Positions 18,985-30,924 of a DNA stretch of 64,000 nucleotides are shown piece by piece (the first letter of the stretch is position 1; each line of letters opens with the position of its first letter). The DNA is from Hippopus hippopus (taxonomy: Eukaryota; Mollusca; Bivalvia; Cardiida; Cardiidae). The notes beneath the pieces are model-generated. The model searched no databases, was not told where the DNA came from, and saw only the letters and a program-made list of their open reading frames with translations. Location: positions 17,964,122 through 18,028,121 of the forward strand of contig OX328101.1 of the NCBI GenBank assembly GCA_946811185.2, written 5' to 3'. The position numbers were made by a program, and so were the translations under genes.

Positions 18985-19455
18985 GACTATTATGTTGTAC
19001 TTTCCAGATGCTTGTATTTTTTTATTCAGCAGTGCGAGATAATTGATATCATACGAGACCAAAGGTTGAGCGAGATGTCAAATATTCCTACACAGTGGGA
19101 AGTAGATACAGGCACTAGGAAAACAATTTAATGCAGCTTGATACTCCTTTTATTATGCACCTACAACTTTCAACGACAAAATGTTGCAATATTGATTTTT
19201 TTCTGAACACGGTTAACAAAATTAAAAAAAAAAACTTGTTCAGTGGGTAGTAACTTTGTTTTTTATTAATGGCAGACGATATTACAGCGTAACATTTTGA
19301 CCAATCAAATCGCAAATCTATTATTCCGCCCGTTGGTTACCTCGTCATACCTTATTTGGAAACGTAATTGACTCTGTGTAGCTACTTTTTTTATCGACGT
19401 GTGTAATATTTTATCCGCGCACAACACATGTATTTTAGGTTAAAAATTTGCATGC
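18985..19455. repeat. ~500-bp repeat family (copy 1)
   Basis: Contains 'attatgttgta', 'gagcgagatgtcaaa', 'tttcaacgacaaaat', 'ttttgaccaatcaaat' and 'atattttatccgcg' in the same order as the tandem pair at 45250-46295. Short inverted segments inside suggest a non-autonomous DNA transposon. Confidence 0.65.
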
Positions 19456-19523
19456 ATATGATTAATGTTAAAGAAAAAATAATAGTGCGACAGTATCCCA
19501 GTGTTGTATAAGTGTGGTCTGCA

Positions 19524-20045
19524 CTGTGTTACGGGAGATCACTCCTTCCTTACTGCATAACTTCTTCCCGTATAAACAGTACCTAACACCTGCGTTGGGG
19601 AGATGCTTTTTAGCTCAGTGGTTAAGGTATTGGTCTTGTAAACCTCGAAAACCGAGGAACTCTTTCCGCAACGGGTTCGAATCCCGCTAGGTGCGGTTTG
19701 TATTTCAACTATGCATTTGTTACGAACTTTCATGTTCGTGAGATGGGGGCTCGTCCTGGATTGGCAATCGAGCCATTTGTTTTCTTTAAAAAAAAAAAAA
19801 GAACTGCTGCCTAATAAGGCTTTCTGTCATCAAAATAATGACATTTAAGAGGGGTGTGTGTTACGGGAAGTCACTCTTTCCTTATTGCATAGCTTCTTCC
19901 GGTATAAACACAATACCTAACAACTGTGTTGGGGAGAACTCTCTATAGCTCAGTGGTTAAGGTATTGGTCCTTTTAAAAAAACGATAATCTTTTCCGCAC
20001 GGATTCGGATTCCGCCAGGTGCGGTTTGTATTTCAGCTATGCATA
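19524..20045 (+). repeat. Two direct copies of a tRNA-related repeat
   Basis: Copies start near 19524 and 19858 with 'tgtgttacggga' and carry a tRNA-like core: 'tagctcagtggttaaggtat' (A-box) and, in copy 1, GGGTTCGAATCCCG (B-box, 19674-19687) after a TGT-anticodon-like loop, TGGTCTTGTAAACC. The gap between anticodon arm and B-box is too long for a functional tRNA, and copy 2 has lost the B-box consensus. Best read as a tRNA-Thr-derived SINE head duplicated in place. Confidence 0.6.
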
Positions 20046-22260
20046 TGTTACGAACTTTTATGTTCGCGAGAACTGAATTCCTAAAGCCACATCTGATGTT
20101 GCAATGTTATCATCTTACCAGTGCGCCATTTCAGCTACCAAAATATACAGGATGTTATATAGGATGTTAGGTAAGCAAGGCGTCAATAGGTATATGATCG
20201 GTTAAAATAGCACAAAACCATCTGACATAAAAATCAAGTACCTAAATAAAGACGGACAAAATTAGATCGTGGACGACAGTGTTTTGATTACTGGTGCAGT
20301 ACTACTTCGTCTGCTATATTGCAACCTATCCGTTTAATCTCCACCGATCCCCTGAATCACAAATTTCACAAAAAAAAAAACTAATTTTCTTGGAAGAAGG
20401 ACAGTAACGAAATATAGTTTGGTCGTAAATTACAGTAAACTGAGAGACCTTTAGATATACCCTGATGGATTGAATCATTTGCACTCGGCAACTTCAAGAA
20501 CGTTAATCAAACTTGTTCGCATAAAAATCAAAATGGCATACTTTCAATCACCCTTGCATTGGGAAAAAATGAATTTCTGCTGTATTATTCGGAATCTGGC
20601 TTCGAATGAGCCTCATATTTATAGAAAAAATGAATAAGGGGGGGGGGGATGACATTCTCCGATTTTTGATATCTGATCGATATTTTTCCGATTTTTGATA
20701 TTTGACCCTGAAACAGAAAAAAATCCCAGTTCAATCGTAAAACTCACATCGCATCAGCTCGATTTATTGTCCCCCAAGTTCAAATGGATGTCCCCTGATG
20801 ATTTTTCCATTCACAACATGGTGTTGATTAAAGTGCCTTTCACAACTAAGGTTGGTCTTACAACCAGCAGAGATCAAGATCGAACTGCACAAAACTTGCA
20901 GTCTGGCCTTTGATGTACAATGTCCACTTGCTGAAAAATTCTGAACACCAGTAACCTTGAAACGGCAATTATTTAGGTCTTATTTCAAGACTGAAAATGT
21001 TCGCTGGGTTTATTCAGCACTCTAAGGTTAAACTCGCGGGGTGTCAGCTATATGCAAGATATTTCCTTCTGAGACTTGTAAACGAGAGTAAATTGATAAG
21101 TCTTTTTTCTACGAAGACGAAAATAGTCATCGTGTGAAAACAATTTGCCAAACATACTAACCATTGTAATGCTGATGAATTTTTTGCCCAATGTATATTG
21201 TATAGGTTGATGGCCGCTTATAGCAATCGAACACAGAAAGTCCGTTGTCTGCGCATGTCATATTCTTCGAAGATTCGACCCGTCTGCTATGACGCATCAC
21301 CCATCCCCGTATACCTGGGAAAAGTAGGGCTTATACCGAAGCTATTAGCCTATTACCCAAGCATGTAGGGGCTGTTTTATTAAATGGCCGATGCATAGGT
21401 TACATGCTAGCCGATCATAGCTGAATGAATCGCACCAGCTAGCGTTTTATTGAGTAAACGTTTATTTCATTTTGAAATTCAAAGTAACGGTTGTTTTGAA
21501 AAGTAGTCCGGTTCTGTACCCAGAATGCCCAAATTAGATAGATGTGTATTTATAGAATGCCATCTAGCGGGAGATAATGCAGAAAGTCTTGATCGCAAGA
21601 CCGACGCTCTGAGTTACGACCACACTCGTCACAACTCGGCCGATTCAGTACCTACATCTAACCTCGTCCGTATAACGGTCGTTTCCATTTGAACTGCGAA
21701 TCACGTGATCTTATACATGGCGCGTCACAGTCAGTCGTTTAGCAACGACATAAACAACCTCGATGAAGTTATTCACATCTGTCTATCTGTCGGTGAAAAC
21801 TTCAATCGGAATTGATAAACCAAGTTAAAAAATGAATGTACGAACTGTTTGTCAACTGAAATATAGTTAGAAAGATTTCGATAGAAAATTGAAACTCAAG
21901 TTTTCTTTTTTGAGAGGAGCCTTACAATTTTCAGAACGGTAAACCGGCGTATTTCCGGGCGTAAAATGTACCGATCTGGTGCATATCAATCCACCAGATA
22001 CAGCCGAGGGATTTGATGGCTCCCATCACCCGAGGTATGCCGAATGTTACGACCACAGACACAACCAAACTTTTCACCATGTTTTAACAAACTTCAAATA
22101 TAGGTTTAGATCAACCGATTTATTTAACTTGAATTGAGGAATTTTTGAATAATCTCTCCCTATATTCAACTAAATGATTTTGGAATTTCTCAAAACAAGA
22201 AGACCCTTGGGAACAGGAAAATAAATCACTTCAGTACATCTTTTGATCTGATAGCAGTTC
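20046..22260. other. Intergenic, no gene supported
   Basis: A G-run at about 20639-20648 and a MITE fragment near 20868-20925. Around 21940-22060 lies 'atcaatccaccagatacagc', whose reverse strand gives a repeat-like frame. A TCACGTGA E-box-type site lies near 21703. No convincing exon. Confidence 0.45.
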
Positions 22261-23539
22261 GATATTTATTTATTTAGTCCATTTTATTATAGTATTAATT
22301 ACATTAGGAGAGACTTGGGGAAAAATTTGGGCAGATTTGGGAATTCCGTGCCGCCCCTTTGGGCAGCACGAAATTCTCAGATCTACCCAAATCTGTTTGG
22401 CGAAGATTTGGGTTGATCTGGGAAAGATTTGGAAAGATTTGGTAAGATTTGGGAATTTCGTGCCGCGCGGACTACGTAGGTTGACATGGGTTGATACTTT
22501 TTTGCAGATGAAGTAACCCACTTTTTCACATAGAATGACTCATATCTTTCAGTCTATTTTTAATTTCAGGAGGCCAAACGACAAAAGCTCCACGGTTAAC
22601 TCTTTACCAAACGATCAAATTGAAAGAATTTGCAGACGAAAAATTAAATGATGAAATTTGTATCTAGGACATAAGAAAGCACTGTTAACCAGCATTTGGT
22701 CCATTTTTTAATAATGTTTTCAGAAGTCTTGTTCTACAGGGTTGTTGAAAGGGATTGTTTTGTAAAGGATGGGGGGGGGGGGGGAACCTTTCATTCAATA
22801 GTGGGTCCCTTCAAACGCTGAAACTACAGATTTTCTCATGTGTCAAATTGCCTGTGAACGTAATAATATGAACGTTCTCACGAAAGAACATGGTTGTCTG
22901 TTTGTTTATTTATTTATTTATTTGTTTGTATCTTTACAGCTGTTCTCATCATTATTTCAAGTAACAATAAAGGCCAAATGTAAACAATGCGGGTGTTTAA
23001 ATGCCTTGAATTTAAATCATACCATTTAAAAGTATGGGAATTATTGTGAAGATGACAATCTGTCATTGTACGGTCGGTCCAAGTGTTAGTCGCTGACGAA
23101 GAAATTAATTTCAAAAGTAGGTTAAAGCCTGCGAGGTAGCTGTGTCCTTGTTTACTGTTTATTAGTTACATTAGGGGAACATTTGGGTAGATTTGGGAAC
23201 ATTTTGGTAGATTTCAGGAAGATTTTGGTAGATTTTAGTTGCCGCCCGCGCGGACTGCGTAGGTTGACATGGGTTGATACTTTTTGTAGATGAAGTAAAC
23301 CACCATTTCACATTGAATGACTCGTTTATTTCATGCCTTTCGGTAGTTTATCGAGAAATAACGGTGAAATATTGTTCGATATTTCATGGTTACGACCAGT
23401 GAAAAATACCGATTTTATTTTCTAATCTTCAACTGAAAGCGGAAACAGTAGTTCCCGCGCACTAGTTACCTAGGTACACACACTCTCTTGCACTACGGAT
23501 CATTCCCATTCACCTCTGTAGTTGGCTCAGAAAGTAGTC

Positions 23540-23580
23540 CGTCATCACGTGATATTTTCGTCACATGACCATAACTCAAA
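23540..23580 (+). promoter_or_regulatory. E-box-containing promoter candidate
   Basis: ATCACGTGATA at about 23543-23553 and GTCACATGACC about 15 bases on are two CANNTG boxes just upstream of CAAAATGG. A perfect CACGTG also precedes the gene starting at 57.4 kb. Confidence 0.35.
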
Positions 23581-23815
23581 ATGGCGACACAAACGCCGGT
23601 GAAAGAAAGACCAATCGATTGTTTTGTGTGCTGTTCAAACAGCATACGGCCAATCAGACTTAGTGGTAGGAAATGTGAAAAAGAGGGATTTTCTGAAAAG
23701 CTTAAATGTCTTTTAAAGGACGATAACTTGTTTTTTAATCTTACAAACTTAGATCCATCGGTGTGTCGAAACTGTTGTCATCATTCATGGGCGCAGCCAT
23801 CTTTTTTACAATTAG
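23581..23815 (+). CDS. Candidate first coding exon of a cysteine-rich protein
   Basis: The ATG at 23581 has a strong context (AAAATGG). The product begins MATQTPVKERPIDCFVCCSN and has spaced cysteines: C-x2-C near residue 19, a further C near 31, and C-x2-C (CRNCC) near 62, with a histidine pair after. The spacing resembles N-terminal zinc-binding modules of arthropod ZAD type, though I cannot assign a family. The frame would stop at 23818, but a GTAAGA donor overlaps that stop, so an exon ending at about 23815 is plausible and the gene would continue downstream. The next segment is repeat-rich and I found no second exon. Confidence 0.4.
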
Positions 23816-24866
23816 CGTAAGATTCTGATCAGTAAAGAAGCTTGAAAAAATAGTTCCATTGTATACAGGTAAATTCATCAGTTTGAATGCACCTATTATG
23901 TATCCGGAATCATATTTCTTTTGTTTACTTTATTATGTTACACATGAAACAGTTAAACAGTAACAAAACATGTTTTCCTCGGTTCGACAAGATTCTTGTC
24001 ATTTAGCCCGTTGCAGAGATGTATGGTGAGAGTAACGAACGACAACTCTGGTCGGAGGTTGAGGTACACAGCGCGTACCATGCAACCAGATGGAAATAAT
24101 TTACCCGGCCTACATTTCTCGCGCTTTACGTAATATTGTAATGCGCTGTTATGGGGAGGAGGTACGCCACGGGCAATTACCGAAAACAACAGTACTGTAC
24201 TGGATTTTGATGTAAGTCCCCGCCAAGAAGGGGTTAGAAGCATGAAATAAATAGAATATTTGATTTTTGCGGTTAAAGATCGAAATTTATTCCATCTCGT
24301 GAACATCATCGGTAAATTATTACCGATGATGTTCACGAAATAAAATAAATTTCGATCTTTCACAAAAAAATTCCTCAATATCTATCTATTTTTAATTTCA
24401 GGTAGCCAAACGACAAGCTCCACAGTTAACTCATTACCAAACGACCAAATTGAAAGAATTCGCAGACGAAAAATTAAACGTGGCTTAAATGACGGGATTT
24501 GCATCTAAGATTTAAGCAAGCACTTTTAACCAGCATTTTGTCCATTTCGACAATGTTTTCAGAAGTCTTCTTCCTCAAGGTCATTAAAAAGGGATTGTTT
24601 GGTAAAGAGTTGGGGGGGGGGGGTTCCATTTAACAGTGGGTCGCTTCAAACACTGAAAAAACAAATTTTCTCATGTGTTGAATTCACATGCCTGTGCACA
24701 TAATAATACGAACGTTCTCACTCAAGTACATGTATGTGTTTGTTTATTTGTTTGTATCTTTACAGCTGTTCTCATCATTATTTCAGTTATATACATGTAT
24801 ATACGGCGGCGACTTGTGCACTTACCCATGATTTACTGGATTTACCTTTTATAAGTGCTTCGCACG

Positions 24867-25050
24867 ATAATCTCCCCAAGCTACTGGCTGCTTTCCAAAA
24901 TAACCATCGTCGGAACAAGGTCGGCGGTGGGAAAGGAATGAATCCTGTTGCAATGACTATCATCAATTCGCCAAGGTGGGTTCGAACATGCAACCCCTGA
25001 GTATTCACTCCTGTACACTACCGACCGCGCTAATTTGCTCTGCTCGCAAT
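24867..25050 (-). mobile_element. tRNA-derived SINE, head and body
   Basis: Reverse-complement copy of the SINE at 11711-12005: 'ggtgggaaaggaatgaatcc', 'caatgactatcatcaat', a B-box remnant 'gggttcgaaca', then the A-box region 'ctaccgaccgcgct'. Diverged. Confidence 0.65.
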
Positions 25051-25077
25051 AAGTCAACCCAACCCTAATTAGATTGC

Positions 25078-25302
25078 TTAACCCTTTACCCCACAATGCC
25101 GGCTTTAACGACCCTTGGAAATAAGCCTTTTGAAAACAATGTGTGAATAGGTGAAAATGCTGGTAAGCAGCATTTTCTACTTTACTCAGAATGTTTTCTA
25201 CCCTATCAAAAATTATTCCACCATTTGAGCTACACTGAAATTAACGTCTGCAAACGCTCTAAACTTGGATAAGGTTAATTTTTTGTCGTCTGGTAAAGGG
25301 TT
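25078..25302. mobile_element. Palindromic 225-bp MITE copy, nearly complete
   Basis: Starts TTAACCCTTTACC and ends GGTAAAGGGTT, with the hairpin core GAAAATGCTGGTAAGCAGCA in the middle. It directly precedes the truncated LINE at 25338. Confidence 0.8.
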
Positions 25303-25337
25303 CAGGCCGTTCGATCTCCATTGGACTGATTGACTGA

Positions 25338-26312
25338 ATGGTGTTTTTCTTGATGGTGTTGAAATCAGAATCAAGACCTGTTCATCCGGATCTCCCTATG
25401 TCAGATGTTGTTATTCCATCAGTTCAGTTTCACAAACACATTGGTATTTATCTATCTTGTGATGGAAACTGGGATCAACAAATGCAGACTGTCGTTGAAA
25501 AGGCGTGGAAAAGAATAAGTGTTTTAAGACGTCTGAGGTTCCAGCTCGATCGCCTTTTACTTCAAACCATATATTTCTCATTTATCAGACCGATTCTTGA
25601 ATATGGAGATACCATTTGGGATAACATGCATGAGTACCAAAAGGAAGAACTCGACAAGATTCAAAACGAGGCAGCCAGGATTCTGACGGGATGTACTAAG
25701 CTCGTGTCTATTGCAGACCTTATTAGAGAATCAGGCTGGGAAGCACTGAGAGAGCGTAGGTACAAAGATAAACTTATTCTTTTTTTCAAAATGGTAAATG
25801 GTTTAGTTCCAAACTACTTATGTTCTCTAGTACCGACCACTATTGGCAATAATACAACATACAATCTCCGTAATTCGAACGATTTGTCAAGCATCGTCTG
25901 CAAAACTAATCTTTATATGAGTTCTTTTCTGCCTTCAACTATAGAGTTATGGAACTCTTTGCCACAGTCTACAAGGGAGACAGACTCTCTCTCATCTTTT
26001 AAACGTATGTTAGATATAGATAAACCAGTTCCCTACAAACTATTTTTTTATGGGGAAAGAAGACTGCAGGTTTTACCTGCTCGTCTTAGAAATAACTGTA
26101 CTGATTTAAAGCAACACCTATTCTGGAAAAATATTGTAGAAAACCCTCTTTGTCGTTGCGAAGAAATAGAATCCAATAAACACTACTTCTTTGATTGCAG
26201 ATTTTATCGTACTATTAGGACAGAATTGAGACAATGTATTTGCGAAATATGTGATTATAATATTCATATCGTACTATTTGCTGACAACAATCTGTCCCCT
26301 TGCAGAAAATGA
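25338..26312 (+). pseudogene. 5'-truncated LINE: C-terminal part of a non-LTR reverse transcriptase ORF
   Basis: 324 codons without a stop. It matches the post-palm part of Jockey/CR1-type ORF2: 'HKHIGIYLSCDGNWD' (residues about 32-46), 'RISVLRRLRF' , 'YFSFIRPILEYGDTIWD' (the thumb motif), 'IQNEAARILTG', 'FLPSTIELWNSLP', and a C-terminal CRC-x8-H-x5-C zinc-knuckle-like CCHC (about 285-303). Palm motifs including YxDD are missing, so it cannot be active. The 5' break lies next to a MITE, as for dead-on-arrival LINE insertions. A related, worse-preserved piece is at 34715-35400. The first ATG has no meaning as a start. Confidence 0.85.
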
Positions 26313-26462
26313 AAAAATCTTAAATGCAGTTCATGTTTTCATTGAGAATAGCGGTAGATTCGCGTGAGTTTTAAGTTATATTTAATATATAGGCTAGGGC
26401 CTACTAGTATAGGGTACCTCTTTTTTGATATTGTACTGCCACGGACACACATACACATGGGG

Positions 26463-26641
26463 ACTTTTGAAAACGTTGCGGAAAATGGAGAAAATGCTGG
26501 TAACCAGCATTTATTCCTTTTCCCACAATATTTTACTACTCTTCCAAAAAATATTTTAGTTCTTGAGTTCTATTTGTTTTGTCGTCTGCAAATGCTTTCA
26601 GTTTAGGTCTATTTGAAATTTAGTCGTATGATAAAGAGTTA
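26463..26641. mobile_element. Palindromic 225-bp MITE, 5' truncated
   Basis: Core GAGAAAATGCTGGTAACCAG at about 26489-26508, then 'gtcgtctgcaaatgctttca' and 'gataaagagtta' at the right end. Confidence 0.7.
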
Positions 26642-26728
26642 CTTGTTTGTACCAGCTCAATGTGGCGTTTCCTTTGCAGCAAGTCTTCCCATGTTACTTT
26701 GTCCATAAGCGCTTCTATAGTCTTGTTT

Positions 26729-26935
26729 AACCCTTAGGCTGCTAAGCGCGACTCACTGACCTTTTGCGGACAGCGTAGATCAAGATCAGACTACACAGAA
26801 CGTGTAGTCTGATCTTGGATCTACACTGTCCGATAAGGAGATATCTTTCCTCCAAAAATACCTATCAAACAGCAATATTTGGGTTTTTACTACCGACTTG
26901 AAAGTTTCATTTCTTTTATTAAGCAGGGTAAGGGT
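26729..26935. mobile_element. ~205-bp MITE of the 'agatcagactgcac' family
   Basis: Runs from TTAACCCTTAGGCTGC to AAGCAGGGTAAGGGT with the central palindrome around ACAGAACGTGTAGTCTGATC. Opposite orientation to the copy at 8331-8535. Confidence 0.8.
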
Positions 26936-27214
26936 CATATTTGGATTTTCACGTGCTTTCCTTAACCCCGCCACCATTCCCTTGTTTCTTTTTCTTCTCT
27001 GTTTAATTTCCTCCTTGTTGATTTCATCCTGAATCAAAATAGTAGGCAAAAACCACATACTATAACTACTAATGATAAAAATAATAACAATGATAACTAG
27101 TTATGACGATATTAAACTTCTTCTGCAACTGGACTATAAAAAGAAACATATATTCTTCATCATGACGAATTCTTAAGATAGAGATTACATCTACTAAAAC
27201 ACATATACTGCAAC

Positions 27215-27217
<3 letters not shown>

Positions 27218-27273
<56 letters not shown>
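27218..27273. repeat. (AG)n followed by (ACAG)n microsatellite
   Basis: About 28 bases of AG then about 24 bases of ACAG, lying 20 bases beyond the stop codon of the GT11-like gene, so probably within its 3' UTR. Confidence 0.9.
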
Positions 27274-27293
27274 GTGACAAATATTAATCTGAC

Positions 27294-28229
27294 TTATTCA
27301 AGCTCAATCCAGTTCGGATAGGAGAACTGTACATATTTATAACCCATAAGGGCATGTTTGCGATTGTAAATTACGGTATGATGCTGCCCAAACCAAGCTC
27401 CCGTGAAGCCGTAACATCCCACGGTTAGAATACTGTATTTACACAACGACATCAATGCTAGATCTGCACCAGCACTAAGGAATGGCGAGAAATATACATT
27501 TTCACCTGAATAGCGTTTCTTGCACCATTCTATATCATCTGACACAAAGACAAAAGTAATATTGGTGACCAGGTTCTCAAAAATCACCATCGCCCTTTTG
27601 ATATATTCCTCATACCACGAAACATTGGTAATCAAAGTTTTGTCAGTAAGTCGAACATGAACCGCAACCAAGGGACGATTTCCGATCTTGTCTGAAACAA
27701 ATGTTTTTGCTTCTCTCACAACGTCCGTCTTCAATCTGATCGTTGATATAACATACTTAATTTGGTCCTTCGAAAATTTATATCCGTAACAAGAACACTC
27801 CAGCGTCCAGTTGTATTTCCCACTCAAAAATATTCCCGATCTTCCGATGTGTTGTTTATGTAATACTCTAAATCCTGAATTGTTCATAGCAATTTTCTTT
27901 ATGTCGTCGACATCAAAATACATTTCGACAAATTTCAAATACCTATTATTTGGGTTTAAAACAGGCGTATAACAATGGGCTTTTGAAATAGCAAGCAGTG
28001 AGATAACCTGCAGAATAGAGCTGCCTGTTCGTCCTGGTCTGACGTCGAGATACATGAAATGGGAGTTCTTATACTGTCTGTTACATACAGTATCCTGTAA
28101 ATGAGCTTTAAGGTTCTTAGCCAGCAGAACTTTCCGAAAGCTAGCAGACAGGTAGTTATTGTACAGAGTTATACTTATCAAAACTACAAATGTTAAAAGA
28201 AAAACCAGGATCTCTGATATGCTGGCCAT
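27294..28229 (-). CDS. Galactoside alpha-1,2-fucosyltransferase-like protein (GT11)
   Basis: 311 codons, type II membrane topology: hydrophobic segment at about residues 7-23 with a short cytosolic start. GT11 signatures: RPGRTGSSILQVISLLAISK (64-83), equivalent to the G-R-x-G-N-Q start loop; VAVHVRLTD (188-196), the H-x-R-x-x-D donor-binding motif; FVFVSDDIEWCKK (226-238), which is very typical; and DLALMSLCKYSILTVGCYGFTGAWF (256-280) at the place of the 'MS-C-x-h-x-I-x-x-S-F-x-W-W' motif. The family transfers fucose from GDP-fucose to galactose in the Golgi. A splice acceptor (TTTTCTCATTGCAG) ends six or seven bases upstream of the ATG on the coding strand (28237-28240), so there is a non-coding 5' exon and the coding part is one exon, common for this family. 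The frame is intact and the usual length is slightly exceeded by family members (about 330-360). Glycan substrate unknown. Confidence 0.85.
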   Translation of the reverse strand: MASISEILVFLLTFVVLISITLYNNYLSASFRKVLLAKNLKAHLQDTVCNRQYKNSHFMYLDVRPGRTGSSILQVISLLAISKAHCYTPVLNPNNRYLKFVEMYFDVDDIKKIAMNNSGFRVLHKQHIGRSGIFLSGKYNWTLECSCYGYKFSKDQIKYVISTIRLKTDVVREAKTFVSDKIGNRPLVAVHVRLTDKTLITNVSWYEEYIKRAMVIFENLVTNITFVFVSDDIEWCKKRYSGENVYFSPFLSAGADLALMSLCKYSILTVGCYGFTGAWFGQHHTVIYNRKHALMGYKYVQFSYPNWIELE

Positions 28230-28236
28230 TGTCCGT

Positions 28237-28250
28237 CTGCAATGAGAAAA
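28237..28250 (-). promoter_or_regulatory. Splice acceptor before the GT11-like start codon
   Basis: On the coding strand the polypyrimidine tract ends in GCAG seven bases before ATG, placing a 5' UTR intron upstream (beyond 28240). Confidence 0.6.
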
Positions 28251-28305
28251 ATGAAAACGTATTTTTATTGATTCAACTGAAATATAGTGAGAAAAGTAAT
28301 CATAA

Positions 28306-28910
28306 GTGAACAGGATTGTTTACCAAAAGTTTATTGAATTTTTTTTCAATTTCAAACCTTTTTCAAAAATGCTTTGCCGTCGTCATGTCTGCTTTTATGG
28401 TAAATATAGAAGGGACAGTCCTACTTATCATAAAATAATATATGTAATCCACGTGACTCACCGAGCTGCAGCCTACAAGAAATGCCAATAAAAGTTCAAA
28501 ACATTCGCGGTCACTATCCAAATTATCAGCGGAAAACGTAAAAACAAGTGTCTTTTAAACACAACTTTCAATGTACAAGTCTTTCACAAACCTCCATAGA
28601 TTTGACAACAGCTTGTTCATTTAAAACACTTACAGGCACAATTTACCAGTGAAGGCCAATATTGATATCAAGACGCCTCGATGTTTACAAGCAGTATCCC
28701 TATTATGATCTTTAGCCCCGTTACAGCTTGTGGTCAGCAAGTCTGCATTAGAAGGTTAAAATATTTCAGCCATGCTTTGGTAAATAGGGGTTTAATACTT
28801 CACAGTGATACATTGTACTAAGCAAGTCACTACATATTTATGGTTCCATTAAAATTCATATTACCTAAAAGGCGTCTGAATCCTGAGGTAGGATGATTCT
28901 TGGACATGCA

Positions 28911-28941
<31 letters not shown>

Positions 28942-29515
28942 CCTCCCAGATCCTCCTGTGCAAATACTTTTTGCTGATGCAATTTCACTCCCTCGGCAAT
29001 GATCACGGTTCATTTAAAGTTTCCATCACACATGCTACAATTTCTTTTACTAAAGTGACACTTTTTATGCAGTTCTATTGAACTGTAGTCATGTTAAAAA
29101 TAAAAATTATCATTGTCATAATAAACAAGTTTGTTTGCTTTTTGACATTTGCTTTTTTTTTTCAATAATACGTATACCTAAAATTGCGCCATTACGGAAA
29201 TCCACTAAACATAGGTCTTTCTAAAAGAAAATTAACGCTACAAATGTTAAAAGAATACCTTAATTTTAGCAGACCTTCATTTTGATATCAACTAGCACTG
29301 TATATCTTCGCAAACGCCACCTTCGAAGGCTGTCCGGAAAATTCGCGAACAGTTACTTTAAACATGCGGTTCGCATAGACAAACATCCTCAAACCTTATC
29401 ATCATCACCGCGGAAAAAAAGCTTTTAAAACATTGTTGGCAAAGAAGAAAATACTAGTAACCAGCGAACCTTGTTTGCAACCTAGTCAATTTCTCTTGGG
29501 ATATCTTTTCCAATA
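28306..29515. other. Intergenic or 5' intron; low-complexity runs
   Basis: Likely includes the 5' intron of the GT11-like gene. A (A)n(CA)n run at about 28909-28941. No exon identified. Confidence 0.5.
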
Positions 29516-29517
29516 TG

Positions 29518-29880
29518 TCGGTTCTTTTTACAGCTAGAGGTGTAAGCAGGTCTCTATGTAGGTTCTTTTTACAGTTACAGGTGTAAGCAGGTCCATTTGT
29601 AGGTTCTTTTTACAGTTACAGGTGTAAGCAGGTCCCTTTGTAGGTTCTTTTTACAGTTACAGGTGTAAGCAGGTCTCTATGTAGGTTCTTTTTAAAGTTA
29701 CAGATGTAAGCAGGTCTCTATGTAGGTTCTCTTTACTGTTACAGATGTAAGCAGGTCCCTTTGTAGGTTCTTTTTACAGTTACGTGTGTAAGCAGGTCTC
29801 TATGTATGTTCTTTTTACATTTACAGGTGTAAGCAGGTCCCTATGTAGGTTCTTTTAAAATTACAGGTGTACGAAGGTCT
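29518..29880. repeat. 41-bp minisatellite, about nine copies
   Basis: The unit starts GGTTCTTTTTACAGTTACAG and continues with GTGTAAGCAGGTCCCTTTGTA. Copies differ at single positions (CATTT/CCTTT/TCTAT). The motif 'ttctttttacag' also reads as repeated 3' splice sites. Confidence 0.9.
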
Positions 29881-30924
29881 CAGGTATAACCATTCTTAAT
29901 GATCTTCTTCTCTGAATTTCATAGGAAGTCTATTTCTGGATTTAGAAATAAAATGTAAGTTAGACTGGTTAGTTAATCACTTTTGAGTTGAGACTTTAAT
30001 TTTTCTGTGTTTCAGTCATCTGAAGAGGGCGATCTGATATAAATATTTGGCACTATTTGAGTTAGATACATGTAATTTAGACGGGTTATTTTGTAGGTAC
30101 AACGTTTCAAGGCGATATAAGTATTGCAAGCCATATTTGGCACTGAGAGAATGTTACATGTAATACAGGTTATTTTTGTAGGTACAACGTTTCAAGACGA
30201 CGTAAGCTTTGCTGAAACACCGCTGATGTAGTCAAAGCGGACGCCATGGAATCTGCTTTAATGCAAATACTGCTTTTTTTTTTAAATATTTCCGTCATGA
30301 CGGACAAAAACTTGGATTCTTCTATATTGACAGCTACATGTATTTTAGGCGACAAATTACGTGTGGTTTAAATGACAAGATCCTTTCTTACAAGAGCAGA
30401 GAACATCTCTACACTGTATATATACTAGTATAGAATCTGTTTTACTGCGGATAATGTTTTTTTACCGTCTCTATTAATAACGGAATTTTAGACCGGTCTA
30501 TATTGACAACTTTTGAAGATGACAGATCAAATGTAATAACACCGTTGGGGAAAAAATATTTAGGCGAAGAGGAAAACAGGAATCTGTTTCACTATAGATA
30601 TCTTTTGGCCGAGCTGTGTTAGCTTGCTGTTGACTTACTCCTTGGTGTTAGTTTCGTATGATTAAATAGCAATATACGATTGGTAAAAATATAGACACGT
30701 TTATTCAAGGGGCCCACTTGCAGGCCAATTTATGATACCAATATACAAGGGTCGGTGCGGAGCGCTTATTCACACTACAGTAAATGAATATGATAGGGGT
30801 TAATCCTTTTCTTGTATTTATTGGTCAGTAATATAATAAAACGTTACTTCCATTACTGAGTACAGTCTACAAGTATTTTCAGACACACCAATTTTAGCAG
30901 CAACTGTTTCTTTACCAAAGAGGA

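Larger units (their letters stand above)
22261..24790. repeat. Nested segmental duplications
   Basis: Two homologous pairs: about 22440-22530 with 23230-23330 ('tgacatgggttgatactttt'), and about 22540-22960 with 24380-24790 ('tttttaatttcagg', 'gccaaacgaca', half of the 225-bp MITE, a G-run, and 'ttgtatctttacagctgttc'). G-runs at 22771 and 24613 occupy the same place in both copies. The short MITE-derived pieces show the duplication is younger than the MITE insertion. Confidence 0.65.

Noticed and set aside
19606..19693. Functional tRNA-Thr
   Set aside because: A-box, anticodon-like loop and B-box exist, but spacing is too long and stems do not close; a duplicated repeat copy shows decay.
22764..22790. 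G-quadruplex promoter
   Set aside because: A single unbroken G-run, also present in the duplicate at 24613 as part of a repeat; no nearby gene start.
29518..29880. CRISPR array
   Set aside because: Regular 41-bp period, but no unique spacers and eukaryotic context; it is a minisatellite.
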